64,000 nucleotides of DNA, taken from contig NC_135566.1 in NCBI RefSeq assembly GCF_964340395.1, positions 6,801,001 through 6,865,000 on the forward strand, read 5' to 3'. This document shows positions 24,401 to 34,750 of the stretch, one piece after another. The stretch comes from Glandiceps talaboti. Its lineage: Eukaryota; Hemichordata; Enteropneusta; Spengelidae. Below the pieces are notes generated by a model, which made no database searches, was not told the DNA's origin, and was given only the letters and a program-made list of their open reading frames with translations. Position 1 is the stretch's first letter; the number at the start of each line of letters is the position of its first letter. A program made the position numbers and the translations under genes.

Positions 24401-25198
24401 GTATTTTCTTCTGTTTTGTGTTTTTTTTCCGTTCCGATGTTTAACTGCCAAACAATCACATTTCACGCTTACAGTACAATCGTAATCGAAGTGGACCTTT
24501 TAAATATAACCTCATGTAAACATTTAATGTTGTATTCTGTCGAATTCAGCTTACAGAGAGGACGGGAGATGTGGATCTGGTTATGTTGCCCCAAATGGTC
24601 AAACGGCAGAATGCAACCCGTCGGGTGACGCACCTTGCTGTTCCAACCATGGCTGGTGTGGTGATGGCGATCCATGGTGTGCATGCGGTGGATGTATTGA
24701 CTATCGCGGCTATGCTGGTAAGAAGCGTTTGAAATCTGTTGGGTAAAGGTATGCAACAAATGATGACACTATTGGCACTCTTAACATTTGAAGGAGAGGT
24801 GTCGAGACTACAGATTTATAATATACTTATTTCATATGTAGCCTTCGTAACGGTCTTGGTTGAGTAGTAGCCCAGATACACCATTTAATTCAAAGTTACG
24901 TGGTTGTCCAAAATGCGTTGTGAATTGAGCAAAACGTGTACAAGGTTGGACCAAAGAGGGAGGGTCTCGAAATAGTGCCAAAGAAGGACAATTTGTACAG
25001 TAATTGCACGTCCAGAATATTTTTTCCCCAGAAACCAATTTCCACCAATACCAGAGGTTCGATTGTTAAGTTACTTTGAACTCTTTTAACATGCATATAA
25101 TAATCATTCTGGAAACCATTTGTCTAGATGTGAACGTCTTAAAGAAAGACAACTCTACTCTGAGAGATGGATCTCGTGGAAATCATTCTATCTACTGA
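21436..25198 (+). CDS. Secreted protein with three hevein-like chitin-binding domains (paralogue 2, 245 aa)
   Basis: Exons: 21436-21561, 22329-22359, 22932-23108, 23803-23967, 24550-24717, 25128-25198; sum 738 nt, frame intact. The signal peptide and propeptide-like segment match paralogue 1. Three domain exons follow, each with phase 1 at both ends. The first (22932-23108) is a divergent domain (CCSEWGWCGIGNDWC) found intact only in this paralogue; the other two match those of paralogue 1. Its CCSEWGW motif is closest to plant hevein (Ser, Trp and Trp of the sugar site). The third and fourth coding exons lack the 10-residue insertion seen in the equivalent domain of paralogues 1 and 3, so this gene may be nearest the ancestral form. 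The tail ends NHSIY. Function is inferred from domains only: extracellular, disulfide-rich and probably chitin- or GlcNAc-binding. Confidence 0.85.
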
Positions 25199-26486
25199 TG
25201 TACGCAAGGAAACTCCAACCCTAAATCCAATACAGGATGGCGGATGAGATCGTGTGCTGTACGTAAACAGCAAAAGTATCTTAAAAAATGGCTTACTGCA
25301 TATTTTTTCATAGGCAGTTTGGACTAACTGCAATTTGAGACAGTTAAGATTGTTTTAAATGTTTTTATTCTTTGGATAGCAAAGGCGTCATTGTTAAAGT
25401 TCCTTTCAGAGTCGTGTGCCCCTCCTGATGAGGTAATTACTTTTTTGGAATATTTTTTCTGAAATGCGTTATATTGGTAGTTTTGAACTACATGCTTGGT
25501 TTGTTTGAAGAAGGTACCAATTTTTTTAAATCGTTTTCCTAACGAAATAGTTATTTTTATAGTTGAGAATTTCTTTAGTGCACTGGAAAACATTTATGAT
25601 CTGCATTTTACTGTAAACTTGTTTACCAAGTTATTTAGTAGTGTAGTGAATCTTTCATGACTAATTCTGTACAGTTTTGTTCCCAGTAGTTTATTTTATT
25701 CATGGAGGCGACTTGAGCATTTCTTTTGTACAGAAAATTCTCTTTTTTTATGAAGCTTGTTTTCAATAAAGTTCTGATTAAGCCAATATTTTTACCTATC
25801 TTTACTTTTAGTAGACTAGTGTTTGAGTGAGTGTCAGTTCGATGATAGCTGAGTGGTTTGAAAGAATGCCCATCCTACCCCTACGAGGATTAGTTAAACA
25901 TCGCCTAGTCTATTGCATTTGGTCATAACTTTTCTCCCTTGGAAATGTCATCTTGGAAGTGTGAATCCTGACTGGTTCATTTTTGGCCAAACTTTAGAGG
26001 GAGGTAGGGAGCTCAATGAATGGAGAATTTGAAAGAACGTGTCAAACTAATGTTCTGATTCTCTGCACACTGATTTACGTCCACCCATCTGGCACCTAAC
26101 TTGATAATTCACTAGCTGCTAATTTACATACAAAGTTAACACTCGCTGATTTACATGCAAACCCAACATGCTTGACCAGGGTTAAACTTAAGGTCACCAT
26201 TTTATGACATGGTATTTATTGCAGTTACAAAGTTGCATAGACTTCTTGGTCTGTTTCACATTGTTTTTAAAGTATAAAACATAGCATAGTAGTACAAAGC
26301 GAATTATCCATATTGCCACTTCAAATTCTACAGCAATAGACAACAATACAAGAGACCTTATTCCGCTTTTAATGATAACGCTAAGAACTCTGGGATACTT
26401 GCTGCAAATGACATTTACCAGTGTATTACGTTCTAGGACGACACACACTGTGCATGGGCCAGGATTTCAGGTTAAGACACATCAGG
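25199..26486. other. Hevein gene 2 3' UTR and upstream flank of FAAH exon-1 copy
   Basis: Copy of 15278-16576. From about 26025 it is nearly identical to 16115 onward at a constant offset of 9910 bases. No other coding signal was seen. Confidence 0.6.
25765..25770 (+). terminator. Poly(A) signal of hevein gene 2
   Basis: AATAAA in the same context as in paralogue 1, about 570 nt after the stop. Confidence 0.7.
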
Positions 26487-26685
26487 ATGTCGGTACTGGA
26501 CTGGATAAAGGAACTATTGGAGACATGGGGAAGAAAAGCGTTAATAGCAGCCCTGATGGTAGTGGTTGGGGGTGCGTATCTCGGAAAACAAGCCACAGAC
26601 CGAAGAAAACTAAAGGCAATATATAGACACGCTGCTCTCGACAGACGACAGGTAGCATCTGACATGAAGATTGAACTTGCCAAGA
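26487..26685 (+). pseudogene. Damaged FAAH first exon (copy at 26487)
   Basis: It encodes MSVLDWIKELLETWGRKALI and the following membrane segment. Like the 16577 copy it lacks the HTDDT end and normal donor, and reads into KKHCKHLK. No exon 2 follows; about 0.9 kb later the sequence enters the next duplication unit. The lesion is shared with 16577, so the two arose from one already damaged copy or were homogenised. Confidence 0.88.
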
Positions 26686-28217
26686 AACACTGTAAACATT
26701 TAAAGATCATAGTTTTTATTTTGATAAATCAAAAGGTTATATATAGAAATACATTATACTGGAACAGCATAATACTGATCGGCACTGTGTCTCATCTGTA
26801 ATTGTGTGCTAACAACACACATATACCACTTTATAGGACATAATGTACAATTTCCCAGCCTGAACTAAAGGGAACGATGTTTACTCAGTATATATGATTA
26901 CATTGATCTTCAAAATAACAATGTACTATAAATGATGTCACATCCCTGCCTCGGCATCAAGTTGCATTAAACCTTCCATTTTCCACAAATAGTTAGTTGC
27001 CTGTGTCTCTCCGAGTATGTGTTTGAGACATGTTTTGTACATGAAAATACTAAAAAGGTAATGTGCAGTTAAAGTGGCCACACTGAAATCATGACCTTTG
27101 CCAAACGACAAGGTTATAGTCTCTGTACATGCTCGATTGTGCACTATCAATAAACCGAGGTCAATATTGGGGAGTCATTCCAATCCGTTCGAAGTCCTAA
27201 CAAAAATCTACTCTCCAGATGATAACTGCTGACACTCTTTTCATAAGTTTTCTTTGTAAATCATTGTGAATGACACTTATTCATGTTATTGTAGTCACTA
27301 TCTCAGTTTACAATAGTGGTCCTTTGTACAATGAATGGGTAGTCATTTTGGGCTTTTTCATATACAATCATGGTAATTTGTCAAGTAGAAACAAAAGTAA
27401 GTTGTTTTATTGATTAAAAACATTCCAAACTCGTTTCAAGCCAATCTTCTGTAAGATGTAATAAAAATGGATGACTTTAACACAGTTTTTGTAAGCAAGT
27501 AAAAATGTTGAATTTGTAGCACAAGTTGACCATATACATCGCCGAAGTTATATTTAGCTAATATACGTAGAGTCAGCGATGTCTTTGGGCAGCATTTTTT
27601 CCATATTTTGGTAAATTGTCCACCAAATCTAGGATGGTTGTCGGTATTTACAAACACCTTCGTCGTTTCGCCGGTAAAAGCAAATGTCTATCCGCCAAAT
27701 CTCCCATTCATACTTTGCTCTCATAAGCATGTGTATGTGGGTCAAGCCAGCCACTCTTTGGTTTTTAAATATTTCATTGTTACTAAGTCGTGCTACCAGG
27801 AAACACGTTTTTTTAACCCAATCCCCCCCCCCCCGCGATCGGGTTGAGAACTCGTCTCCTGTTAACCTCTGACCAATCGCAGGTTGAATTGCAACAGCAG
27901 TTTATAAAGGTTCATGTGCCAAATCACATTGAAAAGAAGATAGAGCTTCATCCAACGAAACATACGGCTGTGATTCGTCAACCTCAACATAGCATGCGCA
28001 CCTGGTTTCTACCCATATAAGTAACCAATACAATTATCCTTACTAACATCCAATCAAGGTAAGATATAGCACCTTGTTTCTTTCCGTACAAATAACCAAT
28101 ATCCAATCAAAGCTGTTCACGACTTGGAACTACGTATATATATAACACGGCATTGCGGGTGTACCGCCATTCCTGAGAATTTCTCACTGTGTTATACTGT
28201 AGCGACTGAAAGACAAG
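26686..28217. other. FAAH intron-1 remnant, unit junction and hevein gene 3 promoter region
   Basis: Intron 1-like sequence runs to the junction near 27429. The hevein gene upstream region follows (matching 11555 onward), with a C run at about 27823-27834 and a TATA box at 28135-28144. No coding exon was found. Confidence 0.65.
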
Positions 28218-31200
28218 ATGAACCGCTGTGGACTGGTTGTTGCCTTGCTGGCTGTCCTGGTTGTAGTCCAGGCAAACGATGACAAAGTGAGGGGAAAACT
28301 GGAGAACCTGCTGACCAAGTTGACTAACATAACCGTGCACGAGGTAAAGTTTTCGTTAATCTGATATTTTCATATCCATTTAGAGCAAATGCTATTTAAA
28401 ACGTTACTGCAACATTTGATAGGGCGAATCAATGAAAGTCTTTGATTATACTCGTCAGACATATTGTTGCAGTGGGCCATTTCGTTTCTCAGACCTTCAA
28501 GTGGCAATTTCAGTCGCTCACTATTTCAAAATGCGATACAATGAATTTAAGGCTCAAAATAGCTCGTCATACGGCTGTTGGTTTACCACCAATTCCTGAA
28601 TTGTTCTAGTTGCTGTGTTCTTCAAAACATTGTGTAAAATCTTGGTGTACATTAACGCTGCAACTCGCCCTATAACTGTAGACTCGTTTTTCAACTAAAA
28701 TGTGTACAAAAATAACACGCACTATAACTTCTCCAAAAGCGAATTGGGTTAACATGTGATAATAGAAAGAGTTGCGCATGTACACGAGGCTTGGGTAACA
28801 AACGAGTCCTGGCATTTTCGGACATTCCTCTTATTAGTACCAGAACCTGTTGTATTTACATTAAATTCCTTGCGAGACCTTTAGCTTCTTGACATTTGTT
28901 TGCATTTTTCTAGGAACACTAGGTACCTTTTTTCACCAATGTGTCACCTTTCTTGTGACAATGATGTTTTCTTTAGCCAAGTCTCGTGTTGCAAAAATGG
29001 CGTGTGGAACACTGGATATTGTACATGAGCCCTTGTATTCTTAAAAGAAAACTTTTTCCGAGAAAATAGTTTTTTGCATGTTCTCTCAACCTTGTGAAAT
29101 CGGAACTCTTTTTTTTCTTTCAGAAACGGAACGGTACCAGCAATGTCGAGAAGGGTAAGCAACTCCATCTATTCATTTGTCTTTGAGCGTGCTCCGAATG
29201 ATCACTTGTGAAAAAAGGTTTTGACCACGTGCTTGTTGAGGTTGTTTGCATATCGAACGATAACTTTATATTTTATTGACAAGGCTTTTACTTCTTAGAG
29301 TATAGTCTTCATAGAAACGTTCAAAATGTACTATTTTACCAAACTCCAGGAGCAATGACAAAGTTATGATCAGGTTTACCTGTTGGACACTTCTCCTGGC
29401 CCCTACTATTGACTACGCATCTTGTAGATCTAAAACTTGATCATTTTATTCATACTGCATTTGGTCACTACATTGTCTCAGTTGATAAACCTACATTTTC
29501 AGTCGTCCATTTCGGTATACACAATGTACATAAAGGAAATGATTTCACTTTTACCACAGTCTTGATATGGACTTGTATTTGTCGAGACAAAATGTGACAA
29601 GTGTCATTTCCTCCAATGTTTTCACATATAACCGATACGGGTTAAAGGAAATCCCCAAAGTACAAGGTGCAGGTCGGCTTCCTTGCAAGATTTCAGAGTT
29701 GAATTAGTTGCAAAGATGCTATTTTATCACCAGTCATCAGATGCAAATTGATGGCAGTAATCCATACAAAATATACTAAAGGCAAAATAAGTCTTAACTG
29801 GACTTGCCGTTTCATTGACCTTTCTTTAATTTCAGGTCTATTGGCAGAATGTTTTTTGCCATTTGTGAAGCGTAGACTCCAATTGAGTTTCTGAATACAC
29901 ATTTTCATTGGTTCTGGAATCAATGATTTATTGTAGAAGTTGGCAAATTGTGAAATTTGTCAACAGATTTCTTTGAAAGACGTGCGAAATATTTTCTACA
30001 AAACTAAGGAAAATGCATGCACCTGTTATGACTTTGCCAAAGACATAGATTTATTTGAATAAGTATAACAAAAGAAATTTACATACTAAAACTCGCTATA
30101 CAGTCTACCCAAGTTGGAAAGTGTTTTATTCAGCGTTTCATTTAGTTAGTACATTTTTATGCAACATGTGTAACTTTATTGATTCCTAAGTGTACTTTTA
30201 TTGATAAAACGCAATTAATGCTTAAAATATTGACAAATATGGGTCAATGAAGTTATGAAATACGGAACCTCCAAGAATACCAGAGTTGTGGGTAAAATAT
30301 TGTACAGTGTGCACCTGGAAGCATGGAAATAACTTGGAATTTAAAATTACTATAATCAGCTTCTAAAATCTAAGTGGCCCTTAATAGAAGCGGGCACTTG
30401 TAATTGGTCACCATCCTACTGCAAGTCCATGAAGCAGCGATTACGTCATAGGTTTACATACAAAATCCACTTATTCAGAGTCATTGGTATTAATTTCGAA
30501 TTCCAAACTGGTCCCCGAGTGCAATGTCTTGGCTTGATATGTAGAGGACTCGCTCCTTTTTAATAGATGGTCGCGTGGCTATATGAATTCCTGCTAGCTG
30601 CGCCGTGTATTACTACCGCAAATCTTGTCTCAATTCACGAGTGAAATCAAAATTTAAAATTATAATCAGGTTTCACATTCAGATTGTCGCGTTTAAAATT
30701 TCAGACAATCGTCTGACCCTCATCTGGCATTCCTACTATAGAGAAGACAGGAGATGTGGGCCCGGCTTTATAGCACCGAATGGTAAGCTGGCAGAGTGTA
30801 ACCCGTCAAGTGATGCACCCTGCTGTTCCAACTATGGCTGGTGTGGTTTTGGCGGTCCATGGTGTACATGCAGTCAATGTATTTACTATCAACCCAAAGG
30901 TAATAAAATTTCTGGTCACTTCAAATATACTATGCAGGTTTCAAGTGATGTAAAGTATCACTATAGTATATCTTAAGAGTATTTAACGATGTTGGAGTTG
31001 CTATTGTGTTCGCTTGGTTATTTGGCAGTAAGCTAAACAGAGCTTTATTCCCATATCTAATACTTTAGTGGTTGCAATTTTTTGACCATGGTGTTGAGAC
31101 TCGTCGTTGCCAAAGCAACATACGTACCTGGTTTCTATAACTGCACCATGGTCAACCTAGCCACAATGACAATATCCACATCCACATCCATATCCACATC

Positions 31201-32699
31201 CCAAAACATGTACTTATTGGAGGTCTTAAAAGTATGTTTCAATCCCGGGTCATCGAATTAGTGATATCTGAAGGTCTACATCGGATCAGTCTTTTTCTAA
31301 GCCAAAGTTTCCTAAAACTTGGCTGCAAAAATTGTAGCATTTTGTTGTGGTTTTGAGGGTATTTTCTTCTGCTTTGTATTTATTTCCGTTCCGATGTTTA
31401 ACTGCCAAACAGCCACATTTCTTTTTTGAATTTCTGAATTTCTGTTCAATTTGTATTCTGTCAAATCCAGCTTACAGAGAGGACGGGAGATGTGGACCTG
31501 GTTATCTGGCCCCAAATGGTCTAACGGCAGAATGCAACCCGTCAAGTGATGCACCCTGCTGTTCCATCTATGGCTGGTGTGGTTTTGGCGATCCATGGTG
31601 TACATGCAGTTTATGTATTGACTATAGCGGATATACTGGTAAGAAGCGTTTGAAATCTGTTTGGTAAAGATATGCATCAAAAAATGACACTATTGGCACT
31701 CTTAACATTTGAAGGATTGGCGTCAAGACTAAAGCTTTGTAATATAATTATTTCATATGTAGCCTTCGTAACGGTCTTGGTTGAATAGTAGCCCAGATAC
31801 ACCATTTAATTCAAAGTTACGTCGTTGTCCAAAATGCGTTATGAATTAATTGAGCAAAACGTGTACAAGGTCGGACCAAAGAGGGAGGGTCTCGAGATAG
31901 TGCCAAAGAAGGGAAATTTGTACAATATGTACATCCAGAATATTTTGTTTCCGTTCCGATGTTTAACTGTCAAACAATCACATTCCATTTGCATTTCAAT
32001 CGTAATCGAAGTGGACCTTTTAAATATAACATCATGTAAACATTAGATGTTGTATTCTGTCAAATTCAGTTTACACAGCTTACACAGTGTACAGAGAGGA
32101 CGGGAGATGTGGATCTGGTTATGTGGCCCCAAATGGTCAAACGGCAGAATGCAACCCGTTGAGTGCCGCACCCTGCTGTTCCATCTATGGCTGGTGTGGC
32201 ATTGGCGATCCATGGTGTACATGCAGTTTGTGTATTGACTATCGCGGATATGCTGGTAAGAAGCGTTTGAAATCTGTTTGGTAAAGATATGCAACAATAC
32301 ATGACACTATTGATGACACTCTTGTTAACATTTCAAGGAGTGGCGTCGAGACTACAGCTTTGTAATACAATTATTTCATGTGTAGCCTTCGTAACGGTCT
32401 TGGTTGAATAGTAGCCCAAAATGCGTTATGAATTAATTGAGCAAAACGTATACAAGGTCGGACATAAAAAGGAAAATTTGTACAGTAATTGTACATCCAG
32501 AATATTTTTTTTCCAGAAACCAATTTCCACCAATACCTGAGGTTCGATTGTTAAGAAATTAAGTTACTTTGAACTCTTTTAACATGCATATAATAATCAT
32601 TTTGGAAACATTTTGTCTTTACTCCTAGATGTAAACGTCTTGAAGAAAGACAACTCTACTCTGAGGGATGGATCTCATGGAAATCATTCTATCTTCTGA
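28218..32699 (+). CDS. Secreted protein with three hevein-like chitin-binding domains (paralogue 3, about 252 aa)
   Basis: Exons: 28218-28343, 29124-29154, 30705-30899, 31471-31638, 32088-32255 (alternative starts 32070 or 32079), 32629-32699; sum 759 nt with the 32088 start, frame intact. It has the same signal peptide and Lys-Arg segment as the paralogues. The divergent domain exon of paralogue 2 is deleted here: only its acceptor and about 12 nt remain near 29837-29848, followed by sequence matching the downstream intron. The last-domain exon is instead duplicated (31471 and 32088, about 0.6 kb apart), restoring three domains. Motifs are CCSNYGWCGFGGPWC, CCSIYGWCGFGDPWC and CCSIYGWCGIGDPWC, each with eight Cys in the domain. 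The tail ends NHSIF. Function as for the paralogues, inferred only. Confidence 0.83.
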
Positions 32700-33236
32700 T
32701 GGTAGAAGACGAGATAGTGTACTGTACATAAACAGCAAAAGTAAAAAAAAAATGGCTTACTCTTCAGAACATGTTTTTTGAAATTCAGTTTGGACTAACT
32801 GCAATTTATTTGAGACATATTTTAGATTGCTTTAAATGTTTTTATTCTTAGGATAGCAAGGGCGTTATTTTTAAAGTCCCTTTCAGAGTCGTTTGCCCCT
32901 CCTGATGAGGTAATTACTTTTTGGAATATTTTTCTAAAATACGTTATATTCGTTAATGTTTTGAACTACAAACTAGGTTAGCTATAAAGTATCCTAAATT
33001 TTATCGGATTTTATTTTTCAAATGAAATGGTTTTTCATAGTTGAGAATTTCTTTAGTGCCTTGGAAAGCATTTATGATCTACTGACAAGTCTCTAAACAT
33101 TGTACAAGTTATTAAGTAATGATAATTCTACGACTAATTCTGTAGTTTTGTTCCCAGTAGTTCATTTTATTCATGGAGGCGACTTAAGCATTTGTTTTGT
33201 ACAGAAACTTAATTTTACGAAACATATCTTCAATAT

Positions 33237-33242
33237 AATAAA
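33237..33242 (+). terminator. Poly(A) signal of hevein gene 3
   Basis: AATAAA about 540 nt after the stop, aligned with the signals of the two paralogues. Confidence 0.65.
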
Positions 33243-33662
33243 GTTCTTTTCAGCCAATAGTTTTACCTGTCATCTTTACTTTTAGTAGACTGTACTGTTT
33301 GAGTGAGTGTCAGTTCGATGATAGCCGAGTGGTTTGAAAGAATGCCATATCCTACCCCTACGAGGACAAGTTGAACATCGCCTAGTCTATTGCTTTTGGT
33401 CAAAACTTTTCTCCCTTGGAAATGTTGTCTTGGAAGTGTGTTATTTTAAGGTCTCATGAATCCTGACTAGTTTATTTTTGGCCAAAGTCTAGATGTGGGG
33501 TAGAGCAAAGGAATGGTGAAATTTGGAAGAACGTGTCAAAAATAATATGCTGATTCTCTGCACACTGATTTACGTCCAGCCATCTGGCACCTATCGTGAT
33601 ACATCGAATTTTTTTAATTCACGTTACCTGCTAATTTATATACAAAGTTAACACTACGTGTA

Positions 33663-34140
33663 GACTGTCGACAGTCGTTCGTGCCTTTTTGCTACGTTTT
33701 ATCTAAAACTGAAGTCATTGCCTCGCACCGATCCACAGGGGCGTGTAATATTGCATAGATTGTTGTTTTCCAGGTCTACAGACTAAATATAACAACCTTT
33801 TGAATATATATTCCTACCTGTATAGGGAAAGAGAGATTTATAGTATACGTAGTACTATACTAGATCGATACATTTGTAGCAGCAAGATTCGTATGATATT
33901 TTCCTAAGAAAACGGAAATCTAAGCAATAATACACGCCCCTGTGCACCGATCCGGAGCAATACTATAACCGCGTACTGATCAGCGAGTGCCGGAGGCACG
34001 AGCGAGAGTCGTTCGTCGATCGTGCCTTCAGCAATCGCAGTTCCTATCAGTACGCATTAGTATTCAGTGCTACGGAGCGAGGCGCCGACTTTGATTTAGA
34101 TGAAACGTAGCGAAAAAGGCATGAACGACTGTCGACAGTC
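33663..34140. mobile_element. Non-autonomous inverted-repeat element (MITE) flanked by TA
   Basis: The ends are inverted repeats of about 40 bp beginning GACTGTCGACAGTCGTTC, and TA lies on both sides. Further inside is a second inverted pair (ACAGGGGCGTGTA near 33737 and TACACGCCCCTGTG near 33941). The same site is empty in units 1 and 2 (near 16235 and 26145). There is no transposase ORF. The TA target suggests a Tc1/mariner-type element, but this is inference. Confidence 0.8.
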
Positions 34141-34531
34141 TAATTTACACGCTAAGCGAACATGCTTGACCAGGGTTCAACTGATGGCCATATGTTAGTA
34201 TCTAGGTTAACATACTTGTGCTTAACATGTCACCACTTTATGACACGGCATGTATTGCAGTTACACTTCCTGGTCTGTTTCAAATTGTTTTTTAAAGTAG
34301 AAAACATAGCATAGTTGTTATACAAAACGAATTATCCATATTGCCACTTCAAATCTACAGCAATAGACAACAGTACAGGAGACCTTATTCTACTTTTAAT
34401 GATAACGCTAAGAACTCTGGGATGCTTATTGCAAATGACATTTACCAGTGTGTAACCGCACTGTAATACGTTTTAGGACGTCACACACTGTACACGTCAC
34501 AGGTCAGGATTTCAGGGTAAAACGCATCAGT

Positions 34532-34750
34532 ATGTCGGTACTGGACTGGATAAAGGAACTATTGGAGACATGGGGGAACAAAAACGTTATAGCGGCCCTG
34601 ATGGTAGTGGTTGGAGGTGCGTATCTCGGAAAACAAGCCGCAGACCGAATGAAACTGAAGGCAATGTATAGACACACTGCTCTCGACAGAAAACAGGTAG
34701 CATCTGACATGAAGATTGCACTTGCCAAGAAACTACACACAGATGACACG
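34532..34750 (+). other. Intact orphan FAAH first exon, possible alternative first exon of FAAH C
   Basis: It encodes 73 residues from MSVLDWIKELLETWGNKNVI to HTDDT and ends in phase 0 at a GT donor (GTAGAA), exactly like exon 1 of copies A and C. No exon 2 follows before the next first exon at 37355, so splicing to 38015 would give an open FAAH C isoform with a slightly different membrane anchor. It may equally be a silent relic. Confidence 0.75.

Larger units (their letters stand above)
19688..27425. repeat. Tandem duplication unit 2
   Basis: It begins where pseudogene B jumps into FAAH intron 14 sequence. It then repeats FAAH exon 15, the intergenic region, a hevein gene and an FAAH first exon with part of intron 1. 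It ends at a junction near 27429, where intron 1 sequence passes directly into the region upstream of the third hevein gene. Confidence 0.88.
32700..34531. other. Hevein gene 3 3' UTR, transposon insertion and flank of FAAH exon 1
   Basis: The 3' UTR runs to about 33260. It is followed by the conserved unit sequence, a 478-bp inverted-repeat element (33663-34140) and then the upstream region of the 34532 first exon. No other coding signal was seen. Confidence 0.65.
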
